Translations under genes and position numbers: made by a program | Assembly (NCBI RefSeq): GCF_002834385.1 | Contig: NZ_PITQ01000001.1 | Location: 310,001-374,000 of the forward strand | Origin: Rahnella sp. AA | Lineage (GTDB): Bacteria > Pseudomonadota > Gammaproteobacteria > Enterobacterales > Enterobacteriaceae | DNA: 64,000 nt | Direction of reading: 5' to 3' | In this document: piece after piece, positions 35,224 through 46,766 of the stretch | Position numbering within the stretch: position 1 is the stretch's first letter | Layout of the letters: each line of letters begins with the position of its first letter | The notes under the pieces: model-generated | What the model was told of the DNA's origin: nothing | Databases searched by the model: none | What the model saw: the letters and a program-made list of their open reading frames with translations, nothing else

Positions 35224-35823
35224 TTATGCCGCGACAGCGTTCACTTCAGCTGTGTGATTTTTGGGTTCGCCGATTGGCAAAATGGTACGGCCATGCTGTT
35301 CGTTAATCACTTCGGCCATCGCCAGATAAATCGCGCTGGCGCCACAGAAGATACCTTCAAAACCGGCAAAATGCAGAACTGCTGTATTGCCTGTCATGTT
35401 GCCGAAACACAGCAGGGCAAACAAAATGGTCAGGCTGCCGAAAACGACCTGTAAACCACGGTTTGCTTTCAACGTGCCAAAAAACATAAAGAGAGTGAAG
35501 ACGCCCCAGATACCCAGATAAGCGCCCAGGAAACTTTCGCTGCTGGCATCGGCCATGCCCATGCGTGGCAGCATCAGAATACCGACCAGGCTCAGCCAGA
35601 ACGCACCGTAGGAGGTGAACGCCGTGGTGCCGAAGGTATTCCCTTTTTTAAATTCCATCATCCCTGCAAGGATTTGAATCAAACCACCATAAAAAATACC
35701 CATGCTGACAATAACGGCGGTCAGCGGGAAAAAGCCTGCGTTGTGTAAATTCAACAAGATAGTAGTCATACCAAATCCCATTAACCCGAGCGGGCCTGGA
35801 TTTGCCAACGTTTTGGTCTGCAT
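35224..35823 (-). CDS. satP: Acetate/succinate transporter SatP (YaaH)
   Basis: A 199-residue GPR1/FUN34/YaaH-family channel-like transporter with six hydrophobic segments. The family signature [19 protein letters not shown] lies near the N-terminus and [17 protein letters not shown] in the middle. It mediates proton-linked uptake of acetate and succinate in E. coli. About 10 residues longer than the E. coli protein at the C-terminus. Divergent from dnaK. Confidence 0.94.
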   Translation of the reverse strand: MQTKTLANPGPLGLMGFGMTTILLNLHNAGFFPLTAVIVSMGIFYGGLIQILAGMMEFKKGNTFGTTAFTSYGAFWLSLVGILMLPRMGMADASSESFLGAYLGIWGVFTLFMFFGTLKANRGLQVVFGSLTILFALLCFGNMTGNTAVLHFAGFEGIFCGASAIYLAMAEVINEQHGRTILPIGEPKNHTAEVNAVAA

Positions 35824-35992
35824 AGATCCTCTGTATCAGAATTATTATTAATTGATAATCGGGGGAAGAAACGCTTGGGAAATGGGTAAAAAATCCGCAT
35901 ATCTTTGGAAGCGCGCGGCATCATAAGGAGGGTTGCGTCAGTAAACATTGATCTGGCGTAACAGCAATTGAAGATTTTTTTTCACTTTGCCC

Positions 35993-36018
35993 CTTGATGC
36001 TGAGCGTCATGGCCCCAT
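35993..36018 (+). promoter_or_regulatory. Sigma-32 heat-shock promoter of dnaKJ
   Basis: CTTGAT (35993-35998), a 14-base spacer and CCCCAT (36013-36018) match the RpoH promoter form CTTGAA-N13/15-CCCCAT and correspond to E. coli dnaK P1. The -10 lies about 125 bases before the dnaK start. Confidence 0.85.
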
Positions 36019-36069
36019 CTTATCCTCAACCGCAGTTGTTACCGTCGGTAAAACCGTAATATGGGGCTG

Positions 36070-36097
36070 TTGAAATCGAAAAGATCATCCTCATATA
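36070..36097 (+). promoter_or_regulatory. Possible second heat-shock promoter of dnaKJ
   Basis: TTGAAA (36070-36075) and CATATA (36092-36097) with a 16-base spacer stand where E. coli has dnaK P2. The -10 part is a poor match to sigma-32. Confidence 0.4.
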
Positions 36098-36142
36098 CAG
36101 TAGCAACCTGAACGAATATGAATTTAAGTGGAGACGTTTTAG

Positions 36143-38044
36143 ATGGGTAAAATTATTGGGATCGACCTGGGCACCACCAACTCTTGTGTAGCTATCATGG
36201 ATGGCACGACTGCTCGTGTACTGGAGAATGCTGAAGGCGACCGCACCACTCCTTCCATCATCGCTTATGCGGCAGATGGCGAGACTCTGGTAGGTTCTCC
36301 GGCTAAACGTCAGGCAGTGACCAACCCGCAGAACACCTTGTTTGCGATCAAACGCCTGATTGGCCGTCGCTTCCAGGATGAAGAAGTACAACGCGATAAA
36401 GGCATCATGCCTTACCAGATCGTAGGCTCCGACAACGGCGACGCCTGGATCGACATTAAAGGTCAGAAAATTGCACCTCCGCAGATCTCTGCTGAAGTGT
36501 TGAAGAAAATGAAGAAAACTGCTGAAGATTATCTGGGCGAACCAGTAACTGAAGCTGTTATCACCGTACCTGCATACTTCAACGATGCACAGCGTCAGGC
36601 AACGAAAGACGCCGGCCGTATCGCAGGTCTGGAAGTCAAACGTATCATCAACGAACCCACCGCTGCGGCACTGGCTTACGGCCTGGATCGCGAAATCGGT
36701 AACCGCACTATCGCGGTATACGACCTGGGTGGTGGTACTTTCGATATCTCTATTATCGAAATCGACGAAGTTGACGGTGAAAAAACCTTCGAAGTTCTGG
36801 CAACCAACGGTGATACTCACCTCGGTGGTGAAGACTTCGACAGCCGTCTGATCAACTATCTGGTTGAAGAGTTTAAGAAAGAACAAGGTATGGATCTGCG
36901 TAATGATCCGCTGGCAATGCAACGTCTGAAAGAAGCGGCTGAAAAAGCGAAGATTGAACTGTCTTCTGCTCAGCAGACCGACGTTAACCTGCCGTATATC
37001 ACTGCGGATGCAACCGGTCCAAAACACATGAACATCAAAGTGACCCGTGCAAAACTGGAATCTTTGGTGGAAGACCTGGTTAACCGTTGTATTGAACCAC
37101 TGAAAGTGGCTCTGAAAGACGCAGGTCTGTCTGTATCTGACGTTCAGGACGTGATCCTGGTCGGTGGTCAGACGCGTATGCCAATGGTTCAGAAGAAAGT
37201 GGCTGAATTCTTTGGTAAAGAACCACGTAAAGACGTGAACCCGGACGAAGCTGTGGCAATCGGTGCAGCAGTTCAGGGTGGTGTGTTGGCGGGTGATGTT
37301 AAAGACGTTCTGTTGCTGGACGTGACTCCGTTGTCTCTGGGTATCGAAACCATGGGCAGCGTGATGACTCCGCTCATCACCAAAAACACCACTATCCCGA
37401 CGAAACACAGCCAGGTGTTCTCTACTGCGGAAGACAACCAGTCTGCAGTAACCATCCATGTGTTGCAGGGTGAACGTAAACGTTCGAGTGACAACAAATC
37501 TCTGGGTCAGTTCAACCTGGACGGTATTCAGGCAGCGCCACGCGGTCAGGCACAGATCGAAGTGACCTTCGACCTTGACGCCGACGGTATCCTGCATGTG
37601 TCTGCGAAAGACAAAAATACCGGCCGTGAGCAGAAGATCACCATCAAGGCATCTTCTGGTCTGACGGAAGAAGAGATCCAGCAAATGGTCAACGATGCTG
37701 AAGCGAATGCTGAAGCTGACCGTAAGTTTGAAGAACTGGTTCAGACCCGCAACCAGGCGGACCACCTGATCCACGGAACCCGTAAGCAACTGGAAGAAGC
37801 CGGCGACAAACTGCCAGCTGAAGACAAAACTGCGGTTGAAGAAGCCCTGAAAGCACTGGAAGTTTCTGCTAAAGGTGAAGACAAGGCTGATATCGAAGCG
37901 AAAATCCAGGCGCTGGTTCAGGTTTCCGGCAAACTGATGGAAATGGCTCAGCAGCAAGGCCAGACCGAAGGCAGCGATAACAGCGCGAAGAAAGATGACG
38001 ACGTTGTTGATGCTGAATTCGAAGAAGTTAAAGACAAGAAATAA
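36143..38044 (+). CDS. dnaK: Chaperone DnaK (Hsp70)
   Basis: ATP-dependent Hsp70 chaperone, 633 residues (E. coli 638). It has the N-terminal ATPase domain with [25 protein letters not shown] and [14 protein letters not shown]; the interdomain linker [15 protein letters not shown]; a substrate-binding domain; and the conserved acidic end [15 protein letters not shown]. It works with DnaJ (next gene) and GrpE. In E. coli the DnaK/DnaJ pair also holds sigma-32 inactive, giving feedback on its own promoter. Followed after 100 bases by dnaJ, with a stem-loop in between. Confidence 0.99.
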   Translation: MGKIIGIDLGTTNSCVAIMDGTTARVLENAEGDRTTPSIIAYAADGETLVGSPAKRQAVTNPQNTLFAIKRLIGRRFQDEEVQRDKGIMPYQIVGSDNGDAWIDIKGQKIAPPQISAEVLKKMKKTAEDYLGEPVTEAVITVPAYFNDAQRQATKDAGRIAGLEVKRIINEPTAAALAYGLDREIGNRTIAVYDLGGGTFDISIIEIDEVDGEKTFEVLATNGDTHLGGEDFDSRLINYLVEEFKKEQGMDLRNDPLAMQRLKEAAEKAKIELSSAQQTDVNLPYITADATGPKHMNIKVTRAKLESLVEDLVNRCIEPLKVALKDAGLSVSDVQDVILVGGQTRMPMVQKKVAEFFGKEPRKDVNPDEAVAIGAAVQGGVLAGDVKDVLLLDVTPLSLGIETMGSVMTPLITKNTTIPTKHSQVFSTAEDNQSAVTIHVLQGERKRSSDNKSLGQFNLDGIQAAPRGQAQIEVTFDLDADGILHVSAKDKNTGREQKITIKASSGLTEEEIQQMVNDAEANAEADRKFEELVQTRNQADHLIHGTRKQLEEAGDKLPAEDKTAVEEALKALEVSAKGEDKADIEAKIQALVQVSGKLMEMAQQQGQTEGSDNSAKKDDDVVDAEFEEVKDKK

Positions 38045-38087
38045 TCGCCCTTTAGCGGGCACAGTAAGAGTTCATTACTGAAAACCA

Positions 38088-38119
38088 GCACGGGCGTCGA
38101 GGAAACTCTACGCCCGTGC
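38088..38119 (+). promoter_or_regulatory. dnaK-dnaJ intercistronic stem-loop
   Basis: GCACGGGCGT (38088-38097) and ACGCCCGTGC (38110-38119) are perfect complements. One mismatch, then GAG/CTC pairs and a GAAA tetraloop close the hairpin. There is no T-run, so it is more likely to set the relative mRNA stability or partial termination between dnaK and dnaJ. E. coli has a similar hairpin at this place. Confidence 0.7.
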
Positions 38120-38144
38120 ACGCATGTTGAGGGCAGGAAAAAGC

Positions 38145-39278
38145 ATGGCGAAGCAAGATTATTACGAGCTGTTGGGCGTTTCCAAAACGGCCGATGAGCG
38201 CGAAATCAAAAAGGCCTACAAGCGCCTGGCAATGAAGCATCACCCTGACCGTAATCAGGGCGATAAAGAGTCTGAAAGCAAATTTAAAGAAATTAAAGAA
38301 GCTTACGAAATTCTGACCGATGCGCAAAAGCGCGCGGCCTATGACCAGTACGGTCATGCAGCCTTTGAACAGGGCGGCATGGGCGGTGGCGGTGGTTACG
38401 GCGGCGGCGGTGCAGATTTCAGCGACATCTTTGGTGACGTCTTTGGCGACATCTTTGGCGGCGGTCGCCGTCAGCGTGCCAGCCGGGGTTCAGATCTGCG
38501 TTACAACATGGATCTGACTCTGGAAGAGGCCGTTCGTGGTGTCACCAAAGAAATCCGCATCCCGACACTGGATGAATGTGACGTTTGCCACGGCAGCGGC
38601 GCGAAAGCGGGTAGCTCACCAACGACCTGTCCAACCTGTCACGGTGCGGGCCAGGTGCAGATGCGTCAGGGCTTCTTTACTGTGCAACAGGCGTGTCCGA
38701 CCTGTCAGGGGCGCGGTAAAGTTATCAAAGATCCGTGCAACAAATGTCACGGTCATGGCCGCGTAGAACGTTCGAAAACGCTGTCCGTGAAAATTCCTGC
38801 GGGTGTAGATACCGGTGACCGTATTCGTCTGGAAGGTGAAGGCGAAGCGGGCGAGCATGGCGCACCGTCAGGTGATCTGTACGTTCAGGTTCAGGTCAAA
38901 GCGCACAAAATCTTTGAGCGTGAAGGCAACAACCTGTACTGCGAAGTGCCAATCAATTTTGCGATGGCAGCACTGGGTGGCGAAATTGAAGTGCCAACGC
39001 TTGATGGCCGCGTGAAACTGAAAATTCCAGCTGAAACGCAAACCGGTAAATTATTCCGTATGCGTGGACGTGGTGTGAAATCAGTCCGTGGCGGCGCGCA
39101 AGGCGATTTACTGTGCCGCGTTGTGGTTGAAACCCCGGTGAGCCTGAGTGAAAAGCAAAAGCAATTGCTGCGTGATCTCGAAGAAAGCTTTGGTGGCGTG
39201 TCGGGCGAAAAAAACAGCCCGCGCTCTAAAAGCTTTCTGGACGGCGTGAAAAAGTTTTTCGATGATCTGACACGTTAA
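38145..39278 (+). CDS. dnaJ: Chaperone DnaJ (Hsp40)
   Basis: Type I J-protein, 377 residues. The J domain carries HPD at 33-35. A Gly/Phe-rich region with repeated [14 protein letters not shown] follows, then four CxxCxGxG zinc-binding motifs ([37 protein letters not shown]) and C-terminal substrate-binding domains. It stimulates DnaK ATPase and delivers clients. Start ATG 38145 with AGGAAAA upstream; the frame is open from 38124. Terminator 35 bases after the stop. Confidence 0.98.
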   Translation: MAKQDYYELLGVSKTADEREIKKAYKRLAMKHHPDRNQGDKESESKFKEIKEAYEILTDAQKRAAYDQYGHAAFEQGGMGGGGGYGGGGADFSDIFGDVFGDIFGGGRRQRASRGSDLRYNMDLTLEEAVRGVTKEIRIPTLDECDVCHGSGAKAGSSPTTCPTCHGAGQVQMRQGFFTVQQACPTCQGRGKVIKDPCNKCHGHGRVERSKTLSVKIPAGVDTGDRIRLEGEGEAGEHGAPSGDLYVQVQVKAHKIFEREGNNLYCEVPINFAMAALGGEIEVPTLDGRVKLKIPAETQTGKLFRMRGRGVKSVRGGAQGDLLCRVVVETPVSLSEKQKQLLRDLEESFGGVSGEKNSPRSKSFLDGVKKFFDDLTR

Positions 39279-39312
39279 CCGGTTCCTGCGAACAGGAACG
39301 GCAGTCCAGATA

Positions 39313-39347
39313 AATCCCCGGCAGCAATTCGCGCCGGGGATTTTTTT
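39313..39347 (+). terminator. Terminator after dnaJ
   Basis: ATCCCCGGC (39314-39322) pairs with GCCGGGGAT (39333-39341), followed by a T-run to 39347. Confidence 0.92.
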
Positions 39348-39516
39348 ATGGTTTTTTTTTGAAAGTAAGCAAAAATCACTGAAGCCAATGATTCGTAAAA
39401 ACCGAAGTATAATTCAGAAATAATCGAGTTTTTACGAAGTGAGTCAGTGCGTATAATTCGCGCATTCCATTGTGGCGCACCATTTTCAGCCACGCTTATT
39501 CTACAGGAGAGTCAGA

Positions 39517-40695
39517 ATGTCGAATTTAATTCGTCGTTTTTTGCGTATGGAAGCCGCGGGCGGAGTTGTGCTCATCATTGCTGCCGTCGTGGCACTGGTT
39601 ATGGCGAACAGCCCGTTGCAGGGTGTTTACCAGGCTTTTTTAGATATTCCGGTCACGCTGCGTTTTTCTGAATTGCTGATCGACAAACCGCTTCTGCTGT
39701 GGATTAACGATGGCCTGATGGCGGTGTTTTTCCTGATGATTGGCCTGGAAGTAAAACGTGAAATGTGTGAAGGCGCACTGGCTAATCGCGAGCAGGCGCT
39801 GTTTCCGGCAATCGCTGCGCTGGGTGGTATGATCGTTCCGGCGCTGATTTATCTGTTGTTTAACGGCAATGACGAAATTGCGCGTCAGGGCTGGGCCATC
39901 CCGGCGGCAACGGATATCGCTTTTGCATTGGGCGTTATGGCGCTGTTGGGATCACGGGTACCGACCGGACTAAAAGTTTTCCTGCTGGCGCTGGCCATCA
40001 TTGATGATCTGGGTGCCATCGTGATTATCGCACTGTTCTACAGCCACGATATCTCGATGATGGCGCTGGGGTTGTCGGCAGTTTGCATCGCCGCGCTGGC
40101 CTGCCTGAACTGGCGCGGGGTCACTAAACTGACGCCATACCTGCTGATTGGCGCAATTTTCTGGGTATGTGTTCTGAAATCAGGTATCCATGCGACATTA
40201 GCGGGTGTGATCCTTGGCTTCCTGATCCCGCTGAATACCAAAGAAAATAAGGCTTCACCGGCACGCCGCCTGGAGCACGGTATTCATCCGTACGTTGCCT
40301 GGTTTATTTTGCCAATTTTTGCTTTTGCGAATGCGGGGATTTCTTTGCAGGGCGTGACGGCTTCCGGGGCATTTTCCCTGCTGCCGATGGGGATTGCGGC
40401 GGGCCTGCTGCTGGGTAAACCGCTGGGCATCATGTTGTTCAGCTGTGCGGCACTTAAACTGGGCATCACCCGTTTACCGTCAGGGATTTCATTCGGCCAG
40501 ATTTCAGCCGTTTCCGTGCTGTGCGGCATTGGCTTCACCATGTCGATTTTCATTGGTTCACTGGCCTTCGCCCTGAGGGATCCGGCACTGCTGACTTACG
40601 CGAAAATGGGCATCCTGATGGGGTCGGTGGCTTCGGCGCTATTGGGATATGCGCTGTTGAATCGTGCTTTGCCAAAGAAAGTTGTTAAACACTGA
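39517..40695 (+). CDS. nhaA: Na+/H+ antiporter NhaA
   Basis: Electrogenic 2H+/Na+ antiporter of the inner membrane, 392 residues with 12 helices. Key residues line up with E. coli numbering: Asp133 in [10 protein letters not shown], and the ion-binding pair Asp163-Asp164 in [22 protein letters not shown] and [11 protein letters not shown] are also conserved. Start ATG 39517 ([16 protein letters not shown]) with AGGAGAG at about 39505. nhaR follows after 66 bases and is expected to activate this gene when Na+ is present. Confidence 0.97.
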   Translation: MSNLIRRFLRMEAAGGVVLIIAAVVALVMANSPLQGVYQAFLDIPVTLRFSELLIDKPLLLWINDGLMAVFFLMIGLEVKREMCEGALANREQALFPAIAALGGMIVPALIYLLFNGNDEIARQGWAIPAATDIAFALGVMALLGSRVPTGLKVFLLALAIIDDLGAIVIIALFYSHDISMMALGLSAVCIAALACLNWRGVTKLTPYLLIGAIFWVCVLKSGIHATLAGVILGFLIPLNTKENKASPARRLEHGIHPYVAWFILPIFAFANAGISLQGVTASGAFSLLPMGIAAGLLLGKPLGIMLFSCAALKLGITRLPSGISFGQISAVSVLCGIGFTMSIFIGSLAFALRDPALLTYAKMGILMGSVASALLGYALLNRALPKKVVKH

Positions 40696-40761
40696 CTGAC
40701 AGGCTGCGCGCTGAGTCGTGCAGCCTGATAGCAATCTCGCGCTTCAGAGAAGGATGAAAAC

Positions 40762-41649
40762 ATGCCTCATATTAATTACAACCATTTGTATTATTTTTGG
40801 CACGTGTGTAAATCAGGTTCTGTAGTGGGGGCCGCCGAGGCGTTATATCTGACCCCGCAGACGATTACCGGCCAGATCAAATCACTGGAAGAAAGGCTGG
40901 GCGGAAAGCTTTTTAAACGGCAGGGCCGCGGGCTAGTCCCTTCTGAGCTGGGCCAGCTGGTCTATCGCTATGCGGACAAAATGTTCATCCTCAGCCAGGA
41001 AATGCTGGATATCGTGAACTATCGCAAAGAGTCTAGCCAGTTGTTTGATGTTGGCGTTGCGGACGCGTTATCTAAGCGGTTGGTCAGCCGGGTATTAGAG
41101 GCAGCCGTTCCCGACAACGCACAAATCCATCTACGCTGTTTCGAATCGACGCATGAAATGCTGCTGGAACAACTGAGCCTGCATAAGCTGGATATGATTC
41201 TGTCTGATTGCCCGGTGGACTCCACGCAGCAGGAAGGGTTGTTCTCGGTGAAGTTGGGTGAAAGCCCGGTCAGCTTCTTTTGCTGTAATCCGCCGTCAGG
41301 TATGGATTTTCCTGCCTGTCTGGAACAACGTTCATTGCTTATCCCTGGTCGCCGTTCGATGCTTGGGCGTAAATTGCTAAACTGGTTTACCACGCAGGGG
41401 CTGAACGTCAATATTCTCGGTGAGTTTGATGATGCGGCGCTGATGAAGGCCTTCGGCATGAACAACGATGCCATTTTTATCGCCCCGGCTATCTACTCAT
41501 CAACAGAATTTCAGGACGAGAAAATAGAAGAAGTCGGGCGGGTAGACGGGATTATGGAAGAGTATTACGTGATTTTTGCGGAAAGGATGATTCAGCATCC
41601 TTCGGTACAACGGATTTGTCACACTGATTTTTCGGCGCTATTTTCCTGA
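40762..41649 (+). CDS. nhaR: LysR-family transcriptional activator NhaR
   Basis: A 295-residue LysR-type regulator. The HTH is at the N-terminus ([20 protein letters not shown]), and the start [20 protein letters not shown] matches E. coli NhaR (301), with an effector domain after about residue 90. In E. coli it senses Na+ and activates nhaA, osmC and pgaABCD. It follows nhaA in the same orientation and ends at a terminator shared with rpsT. Confidence 0.95.
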   Translation: MPHINYNHLYYFWHVCKSGSVVGAAEALYLTPQTITGQIKSLEERLGGKLFKRQGRGLVPSELGQLVYRYADKMFILSQEMLDIVNYRKESSQLFDVGVADALSKRLVSRVLEAAVPDNAQIHLRCFESTHEMLLEQLSLHKLDMILSDCPVDSTQQEGLFSVKLGESPVSFFCCNPPSGMDFPACLEQRSLLIPGRRSMLGRKLLNWFTTQGLNVNILGEFDDAALMKAFGMNNDAIFIAPAIYSSTEFQDEKIEEVGRVDGIMEEYYVIFAERMIQHPSVQRICHTDFSALFS

Positions 41650-41687
41650 AACTTAACAGCCTGAAAAGACTCAAATTTCAGATATAA

Positions 41688-41713
41688 AAAAACCGGCATA
41701 AGCCGGTTTTTTT
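41688..41713. terminator. Bidirectional terminator between nhaR and rpsT
   Basis: AACCGGC (41691-41697) pairs with GCCGGTT (41702-41708) with an A-run on the left and T-run on the right, so both convergent genes can end here. Confidence 0.9.
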
Positions 41714-41737
41714 ATCAAGCATTTCAGCGTAATGCGA

Positions 41738-42001
41738 TTATTGCATTGCGTTGATTTGCGCAGTCAGGTTTGACTTATGACGCGCTGCTTTGTTTTTGTG
41801 GATCAGGCCTTTGCAAGACTGACGGTCCACAATTGGTTGCATTTCGTTAAATGCATTTTGTGCAGCAGCTTTGTCGCCTGCTGCAATAGCCGCGTATACC
41901 TTTTTGATAAAGGTACGCATCATAGAACGACGGCTCGCGTTGTGCTTACGGCGTTTTTCTGACTGTACGGCGCGTTTCTTAGCTGATTTGATATTAGCCA
42001 A
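41738..42001 (-). CDS. rpsT: Ribosomal protein bS20
   Basis: An 87-residue basic protein of the 30S subunit, beginning (M)[20 protein letters not shown]. The start is a TTG at 42001, as in E. coli rpsT, where the UUG codon contributes to autogenous translational control. GGGAG lies upstream on the minus strand. Another TTG two codons upstream (42007) is possible but would not match the family start. Cys in QSCKGLI replaces Ala of E. coli. Confidence 0.95.
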   Translation of the reverse strand: MANIKSAKKRAVQSEKRRKHNASRRSMMRTFIKKVYAAIAAGDKAAAQNAFNEMQPIVDRQSCKGLIHKNKAARHKSNLTAQINAMQ

Positions 42002-42050
42002 GGCCAACTCCCAAATATTTTTCTATTGATGAACAATTCAAAGGCCGAGG

Positions 42051-42079
42051 AATATGCCTTTTCGGTCTTCTTTTGTCAA
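42051..42079 (-). promoter_or_regulatory. Strong rpsT promoter
   Basis: On the minus strand TTGACA (42079-42074), a 17-base spacer and CATATT (42056-42051), followed by a GC-rich CCTCGGCC discriminator that is typical of stringently controlled ribosomal promoters. It corresponds to E. coli rpsT P2. Confidence 0.8.
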
Positions 42080-42440
42080 CGGATTTGTGCAAATAAGCGG
42101 CGCTTTTAAGCGTGAACTTTAATCGTCGCTTGTTACGTTGTGATGGCGCAGGATTTTAACAGCTTCCGGCATCGGAATACAGTCTTTCGCGAGAAAAATC
42201 GACAGGAGAGTGTACAAACTGCCCACTGCGGCCATTAACGCTTTGTTTATGCGAAAAGTCACGCATTCCCTGCATGCAACGAAAGATTTTCATCGCCACG
42301 CCGCCATTTGAACCGCAATATCTGCCGTATGCAAGAGAGAATGGTGTGATCCTGCTAATCGCTGGTTAACCTTGGAGGCTGTACAAGGTATAATCCGCCG
42401 ATTTCCATCGTTATGAGTCAGCATTGGATTTGAGCCAGCT
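42080..42440. other. rpsT-ribF divergent intergenic region
   Basis: About 360 bases between divergent genes. It should hold an upstream rpsT promoter and the ribF promoter. The ribF ribosome-binding site is weak. No gene, RNA or clear operator was recognised. Confidence 0.4.
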
Positions 42441-43379
42441 ATGGAGCTAATTCGCGGAATACACAATATTCGAGCACGTCATCATGGATGTGTGCTGACT
42501 ATTGGCAATTTTGATGGTGTACATCGTGGTCATCAGGCCCTGATTGAACAGCTGAAGCTGGAAGGTCAACGTCTGGGACTGCCGGTGATGGTAATGATTT
42601 TTGAGCCACAGCCGCTTGAGTTGTTCGCAGGCGACAAAGCGCCGGCGCGGCTGACCAGTTTGCGTGATAAAGCCAGATATCTGGCCGAGTGCGGGGTAGA
42701 TTACTTGCTATGTGTGCGTTTCGAACCCCGGTTCGCGGCGCATATGGCACAGGAATTTATCTCGGCATTACTGGTTGAGAAGCTGGGTGTCAGGTTCCTC
42801 ACTGTTGGGGATGACTTCCGCTTTGGTGCAAACCGTCTGGGGGACTTTGAGCTGCTACAAAAAGCCGGTGAAGAATACGGTTTTGAAGTGATCAGCACGC
42901 AAACTTTCCGTGAAGGTGCTAATCGAATCAGCAGCACGGCAATACGCAATGCGCTGCGTGACGATGATTTGTCACTGGCCGAAAATTTGCTGGGCCACCC
43001 GTTCAGCATCTCTGGCCGGGTTGTTCACGGCGATAAGCTGGGGCGTACCATCGGTTTCCCGACGGCCAACGTGCCGCTGAAACGCGTGGTTTCGCCTGTG
43101 CGCGGTGTTTATGCCGTGGATGTTTTCGGTCTCGGGCCTGAGCCTTTACCGGGCGTAGCCAACATTGGCATACGGCCAACGGTCGGCGGTGTGCGCAAGC
43201 AGTTGGAAGTGCACCTTCTCGACACCACATTAGATCTATACGGGCGCCACATTGAGGTGGTGCTTCGCGCGAAATTGCGCAACGAACAGCGTTTTTCCTC
43301 GCTTGATGCTTTGAAGCAACAAATTGCGAACGATGAGGTGACGGCCCGGGAATTCTTTGGGTTAAAGACACCACGCTAA
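42441..43379 (+). CDS. ribF: Bifunctional riboflavin kinase/FAD synthetase
   Basis: Makes FMN from riboflavin and FAD from FMN. The 312-residue protein has an N-terminal nucleotidyltransferase domain with TIGNFDGVHRGH (HxGH at 28-31) and ISSTAIRNAL, and a C-terminal flavokinase domain with GRTIGFPTANV and GVYAVDVFG. Length equals E. coli RibF (313) within one residue. First gene of the ribF-ileS-lspA-fkpB-ispH operon; ileS follows after 62 bases. Confidence 0.97.
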   Translation: MELIRGIHNIRARHHGCVLTIGNFDGVHRGHQALIEQLKLEGQRLGLPVMVMIFEPQPLELFAGDKAPARLTSLRDKARYLAECGVDYLLCVRFEPRFAAHMAQEFISALLVEKLGVRFLTVGDDFRFGANRLGDFELLQKAGEEYGFEVISTQTFREGANRISSTAIRNALRDDDLSLAENLLGHPFSISGRVVHGDKLGRTIGFPTANVPLKRVVSPVRGVYAVDVFGLGPEPLPGVANIGIRPTVGGVRKQLEVHLLDTTLDLYGRHIEVVLRAKLRNEQRFSSLDALKQQIANDEVTAREFFGLKTPR

Positions 43380-43441
43380 ACATGTACTGACAGGCGTGTA
43401 ACAAAGCCTGGAATCCAGCCGAAAAACGGAACCGAGAATCT

Positions 43442-46258
43442 ATGAGTGACTACAAGAACACCCTGAATTTGCCGGAAACAGGGTTCCCGATGCGTGGCGA
43501 TCTGGCCAAGCGTGAACCTGACATGCTGAAAAATTGGTATGACCAGGATCTGTACGGGATTATTCGTGCTGCCAAGAAAGGCAAAAAAACCTTTATTTTG
43601 CATGACGGCCCTCCGTATGCGAACGGCAGCATTCATATTGGTCACTCAGTAAACAAAATTCTTAAAGATATGATTATCAAGTCCAAAGGGCTTGCGGGCT
43701 TCGACGCGCCGTATGTTCCGGGCTGGGATTGTCATGGTCTGCCGATTGAGCTGAAAGTTGAACAACTGATCGGCAAGCCGGGTGAGAAAGTGACGGCGGC
43801 TGAGTTCCGTGAAGCGTGCCGTAAATATGCCGCAGAGCAGGTTGAAGGCCAGAAGAAAGATTTCATCCGTCTGGGCGTGCTGGGCGACTGGGATCACCCG
43901 TACCTGACTATGGACTTCAAAACTGAAGCCAACATCATCCGTGCGCTGGGCAAAATCATCGGTAACGGTCACCTGCATAAAGGGGCGAAACCTGTTCACT
44001 GGTGTACCGATTGCGGCTCTTCACTGGCTGAAGCGGAAGTTGAGTATTACGACAAAACGTCCCCGTCTATCGATGTGACGTTTAACGCCACTGACGCAGC
44101 GGCTGTGGCAGCGAAATTCGGTGCGGCTTCCTTTAATGGCCCGATTTCTCTGGTCATCTGGACCACCACCCCGTGGACCATGCCTGCAAACCGCGCAATT
44201 TCCCTGAATCCTGAATTCTCTTATCAGCTGGTTCAGGTGGAAGGTCAGTGTCTGATTCTGGCAACCGATCTGGTTGAAAGCGTCATGAAACGCGCCGGTA
44301 TCGCAGAATGGACTGTGCTGGGCGAATGCAAAGGTGCAGATCTTGAATTACTGCGCTTTAAACACCCGTTCCTGGGCTTCGACGTTCCGGCTATTTTGGG
44401 CGATCACGTGACGCTCGACGCCGGTACAGGTGCTGTACATACCGCGCCGGGCCACGGTCCTGATGACTTTGTTATCGGCCAGAAGTACGGCCTGGAAGTG
44501 GCTAACCCGGTTGGCCCGAACGGTTGTTATCTGCCGGGAACTTACCCGACGCTGGACGGCAAGTTTGTCTTTAAAGCCAATGATTTGATCGTCGAACTGC
44601 TGCGTGAAAAAGGCGCATTGCTGCACGTTGAGAAAATCACGCACAGCTACCCTTGCTGCTGGCGTCACAAAACGCCAATCATCTTCCGCGCAACGCCGCA
44701 ATGGTTCATCAGCATGGATCAGAAAGGCCTGCGTAAGCAGTCACTGGAAGAGATCAAAGGCGTTCAGTGGATCCCAGACTGGGGTCAGGCGCGTATTGAA
44801 AACATGGTCGCTAACCGTCCTGACTGGTGTATCTCCCGTCAGCGTACCTGGGGCGTACCGATGTCTCTGTTTGTCCACAAAGACACTGAGCAACTGCATC
44901 CGCGCAGCCTTGAGCTGATGGAAGAAGTCGCAAAACGCGTTGAAGTTGACGGCATTCAGGCGTGGTGGGATCTGAACCCTGAAGATATTTTGGGTGCGGA
45001 CGCCGCCGATTACGTCAAAGTGCCGGATACGCTGGATGTGTGGTTCGACTCCGGTTCTACGCATTCTTCTGTTGTGGATGTGCGCCCTGAGTTCAACGGC
45101 CATTCCCCGGATCTGTATCTGGAAGGCTCCGACCAGCATCGCGGCTGGTTCATGTCTTCACTGATGATTTCGACAGCGATGAAAGGCAAAGCGCCTTACA
45201 AACAAGTTCTGACGCACGGTTTCACCGTGGACGGTCAGGGCCGCAAAATGTCCAAATCCATCGGCAACACCATTGCGCCTCAGGACGTGATGAACAAGCT
45301 GGGTGGCGACATCCTGCGTCTTTGGGTCGCGTCAACGGATTACACCGGTGAAATCGCCGTGTCCGACGAAATCCTCAAACGCGCTGCTGATTCTTACCGT
45401 CGTATCCGTAACACCGCGCGCTTCCTGCTGGCGAACCTTAACGGTTTCGATCCGGCGCTGCACAGCGTGGCTCCGGAAGACATGGTGGTTCTGGACCGCT
45501 GGGCCGTTGGCCGCGCGAAAGCTGCACAGGAAGAGATCATTGCCGCGTATGAAGCCTATGATTTCCACGGTGTGGTTCAGCGTCTGATGCAGTTCTGTTC
45601 CATCGAGATGGGTTCTTTCTATCTGGATATCATTAAAGATCGCCAGTACACCGCAAAAAGCGACAGCGTTGCACGTCGCAGCTGCCAGACCGCGCTGTAT
45701 TACATCAGCGAAGCTCTGGTCCGCTGGATGGCGCCGATCATGTCCTTCACAGCGGATGAAATCTGGGCCGAATTGCCGGGCCAGCGTGAGAAATTCGTCT
45801 TTACTGAAGAATGGTTTGACGGTCTGTTTGGCCTGACCGGTAACGAATCCATGAACGATGCGTTCTGGGATGAGCTGCTGAAAGTTCGTGGCGAAGTGAA
45901 CAAGGTGATTGAACAGGCGCGTGCCGATAAACGTCTGGGCGGTTCTCTGGAAGCGGCGGTTACGCTGTATGCCGATGACGCTCTGGCGGCCGATCTGCGC
46001 TCACTGGGCAATGAACTGCGCTTCGTACTGCTGACTTCCGGTGCGAAAGTGGCTGCGCTGTCAGAAGCTGACGGATCCGCTCAGCCAAGTGAATTGCTCA
46101 AAGGCCTGAAAATTGGTCTGGCAAAAGCAGAAGGCGACAAGTGCCCGCGCTGCTGGCATTACACGACTGACGTCGGCCAGAACGCGGAACACAGCGAACT
46201 CTGTGGCCGCTGTGTGACCAACATTGCCGGCGACGGCGAAGAGCGTAAGTTTGCATAA
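43442..46258 (+). CDS. ileS: Isoleucyl-tRNA synthetase
   Basis: A class I synthetase, 938 residues, the same as E. coli. Features are HIGH at 65-68, an editing (CP1) domain with the [14 protein letters not shown] motif, KMSKS at 602-606, the anticodon-binding domain, and a C-terminal zinc ribbon (CPRCWHY ... CGRC) in the last 40 residues. The stop overlaps the lspA start by one base (TAATG), indicating translational coupling. Confidence 0.99.
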   Translation: MSDYKNTLNLPETGFPMRGDLAKREPDMLKNWYDQDLYGIIRAAKKGKKTFILHDGPPYANGSIHIGHSVNKILKDMIIKSKGLAGFDAPYVPGWDCHGLPIELKVEQLIGKPGEKVTAAEFREACRKYAAEQVEGQKKDFIRLGVLGDWDHPYLTMDFKTEANIIRALGKIIGNGHLHKGAKPVHWCTDCGSSLAEAEVEYYDKTSPSIDVTFNATDAAAVAAKFGAASFNGPISLVIWTTTPWTMPANRAISLNPEFSYQLVQVEGQCLILATDLVESVMKRAGIAEWTVLGECKGADLELLRFKHPFLGFDVPAILGDHVTLDAGTGAVHTAPGHGPDDFVIGQKYGLEVANPVGPNGCYLPGTYPTLDGKFVFKANDLIVELLREKGALLHVEKITHSYPCCWRHKTPIIFRATPQWFISMDQKGLRKQSLEEIKGVQWIPDWGQARIENMVANRPDWCISRQRTWGVPMSLFVHKDTEQLHPRSLELMEEVAKRVEVDGIQAWWDLNPEDILGADAADYVKVPDTLDVWFDSGSTHSSVVDVRPEFNGHSPDLYLEGSDQHRGWFMSSLMISTAMKGKAPYKQVLTHGFTVDGQGRKMSKSIGNTIAPQDVMNKLGGDILRLWVASTDYTGEIAVSDEILKRAADSYRRIRNTARFLLANLNGFDPALHSVAPEDMVVLDRWAVGRAKAAQEEIIAAYEAYDFHGVVQRLMQFCSIEMGSFYLDIIKDRQYTAKSDSVARRSCQTALYYISEALVRWMAPIMSFTADEIWAELPGQREKFVFTEEWFDGLFGLTGNESMNDAFWDELLKVRGEVNKVIEQARADKRLGGSLEAAVTLYADDALAADLRSLGNELRFVLLTSGAKVAALSEADGSAQPSELLKGLKIGLAKAEGDKCPRCWHYTTDVGQNAEHSELCGRCVTNIAGDGEERKFA

Positions 46259-46764
46259 TGAGTAAATCGATCTGTTCCACCGGACTCCGCTGGCTCTGGC
46301 TGGCGGTCGTGGTCATCATCGTGGATCTGGGCAGTAAGTTCCTCATCATGGGGAACTTCCAGCTTGGCGAATCCATGCCGCTGATCCCGTATTTGAACCT
46401 GTTCTATGCGCAAAACCACGGGGCAGCGTTTAGCTTCCTGGCGGATAAAGGCGGCTGGCAGCGCTGGTTCTTTGCTGTGATTGCACTGGCAATCGTCGTG
46501 GCGCTGGTGGTACTGATGTACCGTGGTACCGCGAAGCAAAAACTCAATAACATCGCGTTTGCGATGATTATCGGCGGGGCGTTAGGTAATTTGTTCGACC
46601 GCCTGTATCACGGTTTCGTGGTCGACTTTATCGACTTCTATGTCGGCAACTGGCATTTCGCGACGTTCAATCTGGCTGACAGCTTTATTTGCGTCGGTGC
46701 AGCGCTGGTCGTGCTGGAAGGTTTTCTGGCAAAACCTAAAGAAGCGGAAAAGAGCAAAGGATAA
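46258..46764 (+). CDS. lspA: Prolipoprotein signal peptidase LspA
   Basis: The signal peptidase II that cleaves diacylglyceryl-modified prolipoproteins in the inner membrane. The 168-residue protein has four membrane helices and the two aspartyl-protease motifs, NLFDRLYHG and [17 protein letters not shown] is also conserved. It starts inside the ileS stop codon. Confidence 0.97.
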   Translation: MSKSICSTGLRWLWLAVVVIIVDLGSKFLIMGNFQLGESMPLIPYLNLFYAQNHGAAFSFLADKGGWQRWFFAVIALAIVVALVVLMYRGTAKQKLNNIAFAMIIGGALGNLFDRLYHGFVVDFIDFYVGNWHFATFNLADSFICVGAALVVLEGFLAKPKEAEKSKG

Positions 46765-46766
46765 GT

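Noticed and set aside
36026-38062. A 678-codon open frame antisense to dnaK.
   Set aside because: Known artefact of codon bias in dnaK genes; it also extends over the dnaK promoter and has no recognisable domain.
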